Assembly: GCA_936440205.1 (NCBI GenBank)
Contig: OW387133.1
Span: forward strand, 70,432,374 to 70,496,373
DNA: 64,000 nt
Direction: 5' to 3'
Source: Lepidonotus clava
Lineage: Eukaryota; Annelida; Polychaeta; Phyllodocida; Polynoidae
The notes under the pieces: generated by a model
What the model was told of the DNA's origin: nothing
The model's database searches: none
Seen by the model: the letters and a program-made list of their open reading frames with translations, nothing else
Shown: one piece after another, positions 9,853-18,771 of the stretch
Layout: the number at the start of each line of letters is the position of its first letter
Numbering within the stretch: position 1 is the stretch's first letter
Program-made: the position numbers and the translations under genes

Positions 9853-12612
9853 TCATATGATAACTTCATAAACCGTTCCTGGATCTATTTCGGATGTCCC
9901 TGGCTTTACTGTCTTTCGGGCAGATCCCGTTCCGGTCGCTGTTGAGGTGGGCGTGGTCAATCTAGGAGGAGCGTTAGGCATTGTTCCATGTCCCATCACC
10001 GGTTGAGGCCAGTCCGCTCCGACATCGGACCAGCCTGCGTCGATGAGGCGCGGTACTCCCATGGGTACAGGAGTGGCTAGCCCTGAGGAATATCTCAGTA
10101 GTCTGGCCCTGGTATTGTATTTTAAATTACTCATCATTAGACGGGCTAGTTTCTTAGATACCCTCAGGGTGTCTGGTAGTGGTACCCTAGATGGATGTTG
10201 TCCAGGTCTAGTCGCTGCTCCCATCAGCTGCGCCCCCCAGGTAACTGTCAGAGTATATTTCAGATACAGCTGGGTCACCAGTAGATCCCTAATGAGCACA
10301 TAGCCCTCCGTATAAGTGTGGTCTGAAGGCATGGCCAGTTCCCCCAGAAAGATTGTCTCTATCATATGTGGGTTGGCAAACTGTACATACAGTCCATCCA
10401 CAGTCTTCCTTCTGATATATCTCCACTTTCGCCACACGAGGACCACTATAGCGATGACTAGTACTGCTAATAATATAGCAAGCACTGCCACTGCAGTGGG
10501 GTTGGCGGTCGCGTCTGGACACCCAGTTAGTGCCTTTTCACGGTGCAACAGTTTCCCCGGGTCCGCCGTCTCCAAGGCCATGGCCCGAGGTAAAGTCATG
10601 GTTAGTCCGGCTAGGGCAGCCTTGCCTTGATGGTTCCGCCAGCACTTCCAAAGGATACATCCAATAATTGTCACAGCTACCACTATGCAGAAGATGGTGA
10701 GGAGACCAAAACCGCCTCCGAAGTTACCTATAGAGAACCACGGGGCGTGTTTCTCTACCTCGTAACGGTCAGTCGCTTTCTTGATACCCTTGGCCAAGTC
10801 TTTACGGTGTTTTTGTATTCGTTTGGCCAAGGAGGTTACAGGTATTTTGACCTTCAGGCTTTCCTCGATTTCCAGCAGGTCTTTCCTAATTGTTTCAGGG
10901 ATAGGGTCTGACTCTAACATAGTGGGTTCGTTTTTGGACGTTGTGAAATTCATGTCCCACCCCTTCACACGACTTGCTGCTTCCAACAGGTCATTATGTG
11001 GGTACACAACCGTGGTGATCCTGGTGTGCCGGTCACAATTTCGCAAGCTATACGGTATCCATGCTCCTTGTGTTTGGAATGCACAGTCGCATTCCACCTG
11101 AACCCTTGCATAATTTTCTATGTTCACTCCGACCGCAGGCTGGTTTCTGCAAATCATTTGGCCTCGGGTGTCGGCGCTGACCACTAGCATATCTCCGTCG
11201 TCTAGGTACACTGCCATCTCTCCAAAGTCTGCTTCCAGTAGATAGTCCAGCTCACATTTTTCTTGGATCGCTAGGTCGTCGCGCCTCAGTAGCGCAGCAG
11301 TGCAGGTGTTGTCTGTAATCTTTTTCATATAGGGTAGATCCTTACAGAGCGTGATGGTCTGTCCATAACAACCTGACCAACTGCCACTAGCCAATGGTAC
11401 GTAATACTGGCGGGACATGGACATGGCAACACTTTTGGGTAGATTAACAATTTGGAGAGCGTCCTTCTTAAGTCGCCCCCTAACCGTCACTGGCACAGGA
11501 AAAGTTAGTACTTCGTAGACCCTGAACAAATGTTCGTCAGCCACCACTGGCACCCTTACATACACTATTAATTCCTGAGTGGTTTCATCGAATTTGAACG
11601 AGGGTTGACTGTTCTCGTAATAGAAGGAAGGATCTGTGAACGCGACATGGAACCTGGGGTGGATCCCCTTTAGATATCTGTTAACTTCCTGGACCGCTCC
11701 GACCATATATTGGCGGGGCACCAAGTCCATAGTCAGCTGGCCCCGCGTCAGGCGCTGTACACCTTTCCTGAACACGCGAGTTTGTTCTACCATCAGTTGA
11801 AGATACACCATCTCTCCTAGCTTGTCTTCTAGAGCGACCGGTATCATATTCAGGTACAGTTCCATCCAATCCACCTTATGTTGCACGAGTTTCATCCTTC
11901 GGCGAGTCGTGTTGTGTGCCTTATTTAGTGATCTTAGATTGTCCAGTAGGCCTATCACGACATGGTTAACCCTTTCCACAGCCTCGTCATGTTTTTCATT
12001 CATCAGAGCCAAGTCTTCGATCATTTGGTCCGAAGATTCTTGCAATACTCTAATCAATTCCCTGTTATATTTGACATCAGCTGCCAGCCCTTGGTTCCAT
12101 GAGGTTGGAAGAGGAAAGGTCGGCCATCCTGGATCGTCCAGCATTGTGGGCAACTTCTTCATTCTCTTGACCCTTCCACCTGGATTTAATTCCGACTCTT
12201 GATTTTGAAGGTCTTGTTGAGTGTTTTTTATTAGGGAACTTAAGGTTTCATTAAGAACTTCCCGGTACCGACCCTTAAGCGCTTGCGACGTCTGATCCAT
12301 CCAATTGACCAGCGACCTGATATGGTAGCAGGCCCGATCGAGGGCGTCTCCTCCCTGTAGATATCGGTGAAAGACTTGGCCAAAGGTAGCTTTGTTGAAG
12401 GAGCGCCTCCTTGGAATAGTGATTAGGAAGCCTTGTCGGACGTGTGTTATATCCGCGGTGGACATTAACTTCCCTGGTTTTAACACTACTCCATATTGTT
12501 CTAAAGCTATCACTTCAGCGTTAGGGGCTAGCCCTTCAGGTGGGCTGGAGTCGTTATGCACTCCCCTAATGCCCCCTATTATAGCTAATACGAACAGCAC
12601 TAGCCACTTCAT
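9853..12612 (-). CDS. env: Envelope-like glycoprotein of copy A, 919 aa
   Basis: Class I fusion/F-like envelope protein of an env-bearing Ty3/Gypsy element. The ATG at 12612 opens a signal peptide (residues 1-19, MKWLVLFVLAIIGGI). A furin-type RVKR site lies at 147-150. A cysteine-containing ectodomain follows, with an errantivirus-like stretch around VRVPVVADEHLFRVYEVLTF. There are two strongly hydrophobic segments at about 633-660 and 704-728, then an unusually long, well-conserved tail of about 190 residues. Copy B encodes a recognisably related protein including the tail, which argues that the whole frame is real. Expression is probably from a spliced mRNA, as in other env-bearing elements. 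The frame looks whole. The host receptor and the real fusion activity are unknown. Confidence 0.85.
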   Translation of the reverse strand: MKWLVLFVLAIIGGIRGVHNDSSPPEGLAPNAEVIALEQYGVVLKPGKLMSTADITHVRQGFLITIPRRRSFNKATFGQVFHRYLQGGDALDRACYHIRSLVNWMDQTSQALKGRYREVLNETLSSLIKNTQQDLQNQESELNPGGRVKRMKKLPTMLDDPGWPTFPLPTSWNQGLAADVKYNRELIRVLQESSDQMIEDLALMNEKHDEAVERVNHVVIGLLDNLRSLNKAHNTTRRRMKLVQHKVDWMELYLNMIPVALEDKLGEMVYLQLMVEQTRVFRKGVQRLTRGQLTMDLVPRQYMVGAVQEVNRYLKGIHPRFHVAFTDPSFYYENSQPSFKFDETTQELIVYVRVPVVADEHLFRVYEVLTFPVPVTVRGRLKKDALQIVNLPKSVAMSMSRQYYVPLASGSWSGCYGQTITLCKDLPYMKKITDNTCTAALLRRDDLAIQEKCELDYLLEADFGEMAVYLDDGDMLVVSADTRGQMICRNQPAVGVNIENYARVQVECDCAFQTQGAWIPYSLRNCDRHTRITTVVYPHNDLLEAASRVKGWDMNFTTSKNEPTMLESDPIPETIRKDLLEIEESLKVKIPVTSLAKRIQKHRKDLAKGIKKATDRYEVEKHAPWFSIGNFGGGFGLLTIFCIVVAVTIIGCILWKCWRNHQGKAALAGLTMTLPRAMALETADPGKLLHREKALTGCPDATANPTAVAVLAILLAVLVIAIVVLVWRKWRYIRRKTVDGLYVQFANPHMIETIFLGELAMPSDHTYTEGYVLIRDLLVTQLYLKYTLTVTWGAQLMGAATRPGQHPSRVPLPDTLRVSKKLARLMMSNLKYNTRARLLRYSSGLATPVPMGVPRLIDAGWSDVGADWPQPVMGHGTMPNAPPRLTTPTSTATGTGSARKTVKPGTSEIDPGTVYEVII

Positions 12613-12760
12613 TGTCTTTGTTTTGGCCTTAGCGATAGTTTGAGAAAGTTAATTTTGCAGTCTATCTAAAACATGTTCACAGCAAAGTTACCTTATTTTC
12701 CTGCGCACTACTATCATCCATGCGCCGAAGTATGCTCTCCTCCCGGGTCCTCTGGTCTGT

Positions 12761-13330
12761 TTAGTTTGGGACATGCTCGTAGAGGTTTTGCCCGTTGTCA
12801 TTTACCACTCGCCTGATGATTCCGCTCTCGTCCTTGGTGACCGTGATCCTCAAGCCTCTCATACGTTCGCAGGACGAGGGGCGCATTGCTCTGAGGGGTC
12901 TTGGCCTAGTAGGTTCCAGTCCGAAACGGCCCCCGTTGGATCGTACGACGGTTGGCTCGAGGGGTATGGGTTCGGTACCTGCGGTGGATTTGTCGTTGGG
13001 AGTGGGCTCGGCCACAGTGGGCCCCCCGGCTGGCTGGTTGGCGTCCACTGCTGCTGGTTCCATAGCAGTGGTGAGGGATTGGCGTTGCAGCTCGTTGTCA
13101 AGCTGCTCAAGTCTAAACAAGCGGGGTCCGCAGGCTGCAAGTGGTGGAGGAGGGGAGCTCCCGCTGGCCCGTTCCCCACCGGTGGGGTTGGCGCGTGTTG
13201 AACGGGTGCTACCTCCACTTTTAGTCCTGGAGCGGCGACGGTTAGCTGTTCCCCTCCCGATCGCCTTTCCAGAGTGGGCAGAGGTCGGCCGCCTCGTGTT
13301 GTTTGTAGGCTGGTACTTTCCTTGACGCAT
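12761..13330 (-). CDS. Accessory frame 2 between pol and env, 189 aa
   Basis: Starts with ATG at 13330 and overlaps the 323-codon frame in another register. It is Arg/Pro/Thr-rich at the N-terminus, with a more ordered C-terminal end (RGLRITVTKDESGIIRRVVN) just upstream of env. No family is recognised. Because the region is GC-rich, long overlapping frames can arise by chance, so only one of the two frames may be used. Confidence 0.35.
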   Translation of the reverse strand: MRQGKYQPTNNTRRPTSAHSGKAIGRGTANRRRSRTKSGGSTRSTRANPTGGERASGSSPPPPLAACGPRLFRLEQLDNELQRQSLTTAMEPAAVDANQPAGGPTVAEPTPNDKSTAGTEPIPLEPTVVRSNGGRFGLEPTRPRPLRAMRPSSCERMRGLRITVTKDESGIIRRVVNDNGQNLYEHVPN

Positions 13331-13830
13331 TTAGAGTTTTGTGTGGTCCTTTGAATGAAAGGAGCTACCTGAGTTTTAATCTCAGCTAACTGCTTGTTTG
13401 ATTTTGGCACATCCAGTCCTACTGTCCTTCTAATTTCGTCAACAGTCTCAAATAGTTGGAACAGTGGTTGCGTAAGGTCCCAGAACCAGCCGGCCTGAAT
13501 CTGCACCGGTTGGTTGGCCGCTTCCTCCTTCTGAACCGGCTTGGCCAACGCCGTTAGCCTTGGCTCGGACTCCGAGTCACTCACCTCAGATAAATTGTAG
13601 AAGTCTTTATCTGCTGTCTTCTTTTTGGCTGGAGCCGATTTAGCGGACCTCTTGGCTCCGCCTGTGGTCGTTCTGGTGGGCCGCCGGGTTGGTGTCCTTG
13701 GCTTCTTCCAGGCAATGCCGGCGTCGGTTGAGTCCGGACGGACACCCCCCCGGCCCGGCCAACTCCACCGCCTAAGGGTCTGAGCCGGTTGTTTCCTAGC
13801 ACTCTCCTTCTCGACTGTCTTTTCTTTCAT
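12859..13830 (-). CDS. Accessory frame 1 between pol and env, 323 aa
   Basis: Starts with ATG at 13830. Basic N-terminus (several RRPTRTTTGGAKRSAKSA-like stretches), an acidic serine patch (SEVSDSESEP, a possible CK2-type site), then a more ordered segment with WFWDLTQPLFQLFETVDEIRR near residues 115-137 and a Pro-rich C-terminal half. No known family recognised. It might be a nucleic-acid-binding accessory protein; that is inference from composition only. It partly overlaps the 189-codon frame. Confidence 0.45.
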   Translation of the reverse strand: MKEKTVEKESARKQPAQTLRRWSWPGRGGVRPDSTDAGIAWKKPRTPTRRPTRTTTGGAKRSAKSAPAKKKTADKDFYNLSEVSDSESEPRLTALAKPVQKEEAANQPVQIQAGWFWDLTQPLFQLFETVDEIRRTVGLDVPKSNKQLAEIKTQVAPFIQRTTQNSKCVKESTSLQTTRGGRPLPTLERRSGGEQLTVAAPGLKVEVAPVQHAPTPPVGNGPAGAPLLHHLQPADPACLDLSSLTTSCNANPSPLLWNQQQWTPTSQPGGPLWPSPLPTTNPPQVPNPYPSSQPSYDPTGAVSDWNLLGQDPSEQCAPRPANV

Positions 13831-14491
13831 TTGGTAAAATCCTAAAAGAATGGCCCAACGAACCTTCCCTTGGTAGGTAGCGCCCTCTGGTGGGGGCGGC
13901 TAATTCGTTTCCTTCTCAGGGGGACGATGATCCTTCCCTCCGTGTCCGCAGGGAAAGTAGTGGTTCCCTTTGGATTGCTATGTGGCCGGAGGGCTAGACA
14001 GTTCCCCATGAGTCGGTGGATCAGTGTCCCAGCTAAGTTCTCTTTCTGCTCCTTCCAGGAGAAGTCGGAAGTTGAACAATTTCTATCTCCAACTTCTGTT
14101 CAGAGATAGAATCAATGTCCATCTCCGTCTCCCCCCGGGCTGGGTTGTGCGTACAATCACCTGCAGCAGAGGTGACCGTCTAGGAGCAGAGTTGCGGACC
14201 GACTGGTGGATCGGCGCGGATCCCACGAAATTATAACCGATCCGCTTGTCCATGCCGTCTCCATATTTGGAGCTGTATCTTGTTTCAGGTGGGGGGGGAA
14301 CGCTTGCATCCGGTCCCAAGAGATGACGCCAAACCACTGGCATCTCTCTTGGTGTGCGCGCCCTCCCTTTCTGCCACGCCCCTGGGCGCGGCGAGGTGGC
14401 CGTGAGGTAGACCACCTGTTCCATTAGTGTTGATGCTAACGGTGCCGCTCCGCCGAACCTTTATTTTCACAGGGCGGCTAGATTTCCTGCA
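13831..14491. other. Spacer between pol and the accessory frames of copy A
   Basis: About 660 bases with no frame that looks coding on the minus strand; the 113-codon minus frame in it has low-complexity composition. A leader or splice-acceptor region for the accessory and env messages is plausible, but no strong site is evident. Confidence 0.4.
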
Positions 14492-17400
14492 TTAATCATC
14501 CATGTCGTCGCTTTCCCCGCCGTTGGACAGAGCGACGTAGTTAGGGCGGCGGTTCCGACGTAGGTTATAGCCACCTTTCGTCGGGACATGGTCCTTTACT
14601 GTTTTTTCTGGGCTCTGTTCCGATGTATCCGAGATCGGTACATCACCGCAGGGCAGTTTTATGGGCTTGTTGTTGCCTGGAGGGGATCTCCCTTCCAACG
14701 GCTGGCTTTTGCCCCTTCGTTTAGCTCGTTTGCGTTTCCTCTGTCCATTAGCGCCAGCTGTTCCCCGTTCACAGGCGGCTTTATTAGGAACAAAGGATAA
14801 GTTTGGTGACAGCGCGGTGTCCGCACTGGCGCCCTGACCATCAGTGATTTGCCCATCCGTTTCTGCTAAATCAGTGGGACTTGGACCAGGTTTTTGTGTA
14901 GGTACCTTCCTGGTCATAGGAACTGCATCATGCTCACGGGGACCGGTCGTTCCCGTTGAGTTTTCAGTCTCAGCACCCCTTATTTCGCCATCTTCCTCAG
15001 CGATTTCACCCGTCGGAGTGTGATGCAATTCAGGGTTTCGGTCAGGATCTGCCCCTTTTGAGTTAGTGATTTTCGCTTCTCTCACCATTTTGGGAATGTT
15101 ATGAGGGACGGCGGGGGACCAAGGCCCATGTGCAGGTTTGAGTTTTGAAATGTTTACTAGATGTGGTACCTGTTTCCCAGTTTTTAAAGACACTAGTCTA
15201 ACAAGGTGGTCCCCTTTTGTTTTAATTACCCTGAATGGCCCGGTATACCTGTTTGAGAACTTAGACGCTTTATTTTCACTAGCTAAAGGGTCGTACATGT
15301 ATACCATATCACCTTCGTACATCTGAGTGGGCCGCGCCCGCTCATCAATTCGCAGCCTCAGATCTTTTTCGTAGTTTTGAACTACCCTTTCAGCCATATT
15401 TCTAAACATAGCAATATTATCCTTGGTTTGCATGAAAAACTCGCAGTCGTTCAGCGTTTCAGGAATTGTTCCCTGCTCAGGCATTCCCATGCTAATTGGA
15501 TCTCTGCCAAACAGCAAGGTATGCGGGCTGTATCCCGACCGTACACTGATTGTGGATCTAACTGTCCATAATGCAATGGGAAGTAGATCGATCCAGTTAC
15601 AGTGGTCGTCAGGGATATAATAAGCAATCAGGTTTTCAATGGTTTTATGTAGTCTTTCTACTCGAGCGTTGCCAGTCGGCATTCGCCCGGTAGTGAACGT
15701 TTGTTTGCACGCTAGTCGGGTAGTAATCTCCCGGAACAGTCCTGATAGGAAGGCCGCCCCCCGGTCTGTGTGCAGACGGTTTACCCGCCCATACCGACAC
15801 ACTATCCCGGTCAGGAAACAGTTGGCCGCGGTTTGCGCAGTGGAGTCTTTCGTGGTGAAAGCCTCCGGCCAACCTGTTAGTAGGTCTATGAAGGTCATGA
15901 TATATTTTGACCCATCCCTAGCCCTCTTTAGTGGCCCGATGAAATCACACTGTACCACCTCAAAGGGTCGAGTCGGCCTCTCCCAAGACTTAGCTAAGGC
16001 CTTGAAATGTGGGGCCCGTCTCCTTAGAGAACAGGTTTCACAGGCCTTCACATAGTCTGTAATGTCGGCGTTCATGTTTCGCCAGTAGAACCTGTCAGAG
16101 ATTTTGGTAGTGAGATTACTGATACCTACATGTCCCCCAGCTAAGATATCATTATGCAACAGTCTCAGGACCCTGGGAATTAACTGTCCTGGAACTATCA
16201 TTCGTGGTTTCAGCCTTACCAACTGGTCTTGGTGTTTGTTATACCTTTTGACGTTGAACCTACAAAGCACTCCTGGCGCGACCATTCCCACAAAGTCGGC
16301 TTGATCCATTATTCGCCTAGCCTCGAGGGGATCTGGTGGCAGGTCTCCGTCCTGTAGATAGTCAATTAGTTGTGCGCACTCCGCATCTTGGAGTTGCGCG
16401 TTTATCACCGCAGCCACGGAAAGCTCCCCATCTTGAATTTCAGCCTCGAACAATTCACATCCCACGGCGGGTTCATATTCCTCACCGGGGACATGTTCGT
16501 GGTGAACTCTGGACAGGTAGTCCGGTAAGAAATGGGTTGCTCCTGGCTCATAGGTGATTTCAAAATCAAAGTCTGACAGCGCCAAAGCCCACCGCCTTAG
16601 CCTAGCAGACGGGGCCTTGTAGGCACTCTGTAACAGGGGAATCAATGGTTTGTGATCGGTTACTATAGTAATCTTAGCTCCTTGTAACATATCCTCATAG
16701 TTCTTAATACTCTTAATCACCGCCAGAGCCTCCTTTTCTGTTACCGAATAGTTTAATTCGGCGTCTCGAAGGGTACATCCCGAGAAAGCAACCGGACGGT
16801 AGATTTCATCTAGTTTGTGACAAACCACTGCACCGCACGCGGCGTCTGATGCATCTGTTAGCAGATAGAAATGCCCTCCTATATCCGGATGGATTAGTAA
16901 GGGTGGCGAGGTGAGCAGTTTCTTTAACTGTTGAAACGCTTCCTCGCAAGCCTCCGTCCACTCAAAATAGGCTTCTTTCTTTAGCAGCCGATTTAATGGT
17001 TTAGCTAGATCAGCAAAATTTGGGACAAACTGACGGTAGTAGTTACACAGCCCCAGAAAGGATTTAATAGTTTTCACATTATGCGGACGGTTAAAGGCTG
17101 TAATCTTTTCTGTGGTTACCTTTTGTGTAGCCACTCCTTCCGCGTTTACTACGTGGCCAAGGAAATTGATTTCACTGCGGCACCACTCACACTTTGACGG
17201 CTTCAATTTGAGATTAGCTCTCGCCAAGGCTTGAAGAACCACCTCAACACTTGCCAGGTGTTCTTCAAATGTAGTGTCGTAGACGATTACGTCGTCTAAA
17301 TATGCTAAGCACGTTCTAGGAATCAATCCCCTTAGCGCTATGGCCATTACCTTGGTAAACTGCCAAGGCGCGCCAACTAAGCCAAATGGTACACGCTTAT

Positions 17401-18733
17401 ACTGATACACACCCATCGGGGTTTCAAAAGCGGTATATTTTCTACTGTCTTCTTCGATTACACACTGATGATAGCCGCTCAACAGATCTAAAGCTGTCCA
17501 CATAGTGGGTTTCTTGTAAGCCATATATAGGAAAAGCGAGCGAGCCGTGGGCATGGGGAATTTATCTTTAAAAGTGACTTGATTAAGCATGCGAAAGTCT
17601 GTACAGAGCCTAGGTTTGCCATCTTTCTTCTGCACTACCACCAGCGGGCTTCGCCAAGCCGATTCGCTGGGTTCTATGACACCTATATCTATGAGTTGCC
17701 TAACCTGTTCATCGATGATATCCATTTTCTGTGGAGAGTATCGGTATGGTCTAGAACTTATGACTCCTTGCGACTCATCCACAATGATTCTCATCGGCGC
17801 TATTTCACAGTGACCTAACTCTTCCATTGAGAACGCTAGTGCATTCCTGTTGTTATTAAGCATTTGTCTAAACCTTACCTGTTGTTCTTCGTTTAAGCAC
17901 GACTCGGTTAGATCTATTTTACTTACATTTTCATCCATTTTACCTCGGGATTTCTCCTCAGAGGTTTGGCTTTCCATTTGCACTGCGTCTTTCATTACTT
18001 CTACAGAAATCCTACAGATGGACATTGGGGTCTCTGTTTTAGTTAGATAACACAAGTCTAGGAACTCTTCTATCTGATCTTGGTTTACCTCAGGCACTGC
18101 GCATTCTTCCGCAAAAGCCAACACTTCCTGGGGAGTGATTTCTTGCATTTCTTCTAGCGGATTCATGACTTTGATCCACCACTGACTTCCCACCGTATTC
18201 ACGCACCCCTCCACTAGGACCGGGGCAGTGACTGCTGGTGCGCAGTAAGCGACTGGCGAGTCTAATCCCAGCGGCTCTCGAGTGGTTACCGGTATGATGC
18301 ATTCATTCCCCGGCGGAATTTTCACTGTTTCTTTGCTAACTATAGGGTTTCCACAAAACACTTCTATCTTTGCGCCTGGTAGAGATAAATCTGATCGAAG
18401 CACTGTTAATAAGTTTCTCCCGATTACTATTAGGTGGCATAGATCGTCCACTATGTTGAAATCATAGCAGACCACCGATCCCTGGATTGAAAACTTACAT
18501 CTAATTTGTTCTAGTATTACTTGAGACGAGTTGTCTGCCAAACTGATGTTTCCCTTCGATACCTTCCATTCATCTAAAATGCATTGTTTAGGGATCTGCC
18601 GTTTACAATGGGTGGACATGAAGCAATCGCTCGCTCCTGTGTCTACTAAAGATCTAACCTCCTTCTGATCATCAAATCTTAACGTTAAGAAAAATGCTTC
18701 GTCTCCTATCTCTCTCCTAGCCGGTCCGTCCAC
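14492..18733 (-). CDS. pol: Pol polyprotein of copy A (PR-RT-RNaseH-INT), about 1413 aa
   Basis: The frame is open upstream without an early ATG and lies in a different register from gag, so it is probably expressed as Gag-Pol by the recoding Ty3/Gypsy elements use. Order of domains: aspartic protease with VDTGASDC near residue 30; reverse transcriptase with TALDLLSGYHQ near 412 and YLDDVIVY near 479; RNase H with LTDASDAACG near 626; integrase with an HHCC finger near 860-895 and catalytic CDFIGP, TDRGAAF and ARVERLHK near 930, 989 and 1024; a GPY/F-like module (YTGPFRVIKTKGDH) near 1166. A long basic tail (RKRKRAKRRGK) follows and ends in an acidic patch. All expected catalytic residues are visible and the frame looks whole. 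Confidence 0.92.
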   Translation of the reverse strand: MDGPARREIGDEAFFLTLRFDDQKEVRSLVDTGASDCFMSTHCKRQIPKQCILDEWKVSKGNISLADNSSQVILEQIRCKFSIQGSVVCYDFNIVDDLCHLIVIGRNLLTVLRSDLSLPGAKIEVFCGNPIVSKETVKIPPGNECIIPVTTREPLGLDSPVAYCAPAVTAPVLVEGCVNTVGSQWWIKVMNPLEEMQEITPQEVLAFAEECAVPEVNQDQIEEFLDLCYLTKTETPMSICRISVEVMKDAVQMESQTSEEKSRGKMDENVSKIDLTESCLNEEQQVRFRQMLNNNRNALAFSMEELGHCEIAPMRIIVDESQGVISSRPYRYSPQKMDIIDEQVRQLIDIGVIEPSESAWRSPLVVVQKKDGKPRLCTDFRMLNQVTFKDKFPMPTARSLFLYMAYKKPTMWTALDLLSGYHQCVIEEDSRKYTAFETPMGVYQYKRVPFGLVGAPWQFTKVMAIALRGLIPRTCLAYLDDVIVYDTTFEEHLASVEVVLQALARANLKLKPSKCEWCRSEINFLGHVVNAEGVATQKVTTEKITAFNRPHNVKTIKSFLGLCNYYRQFVPNFADLAKPLNRLLKKEAYFEWTEACEEAFQQLKKLLTSPPLLIHPDIGGHFYLLTDASDAACGAVVCHKLDEIYRPVAFSGCTLRDAELNYSVTEKEALAVIKSIKNYEDMLQGAKITIVTDHKPLIPLLQSAYKAPSARLRRWALALSDFDFEITYEPGATHFLPDYLSRVHHEHVPGEEYEPAVGCELFEAEIQDGELSVAAVINAQLQDAECAQLIDYLQDGDLPPDPLEARRIMDQADFVGMVAPGVLCRFNVKRYNKHQDQLVRLKPRMIVPGQLIPRVLRLLHNDILAGGHVGISNLTTKISDRFYWRNMNADITDYVKACETCSLRRRAPHFKALAKSWERPTRPFEVVQCDFIGPLKRARDGSKYIMTFIDLLTGWPEAFTTKDSTAQTAANCFLTGIVCRYGRVNRLHTDRGAAFLSGLFREITTRLACKQTFTTGRMPTGNARVERLHKTIENLIAYYIPDDHCNWIDLLPIALWTVRSTISVRSGYSPHTLLFGRDPISMGMPEQGTIPETLNDCEFFMQTKDNIAMFRNMAERVVQNYEKDLRLRIDERARPTQMYEGDMVYMYDPLASENKASKFSNRYTGPFRVIKTKGDHLVRLVSLKTGKQVPHLVNISKLKPAHGPWSPAVPHNIPKMVREAKITNSKGADPDRNPELHHTPTGEIAEEDGEIRGAETENSTGTTGPREHDAVPMTRKVPTQKPGPSPTDLAETDGQITDGQGASADTALSPNLSFVPNKAACERGTAGANGQRKRKRAKRRGKSQPLEGRSPPGNNKPIKLPCGDVPISDTSEQSPEKTVKDHVPTKGGYNLRRNRRPNYVALSNGGESDDMDD

Positions 18734-18771
18734 TGCGCCTAATTCTATCGTGGAATGAACGGACCCTTCCT

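Noticed and set aside
10043-13325. Several plus-strand frames of 80-176 codons opposite env and the accessory frames of copy A
   Set aside because: They mirror well-supported minus-strand coding sequence; composition and lack of good starts mark them as shadows.
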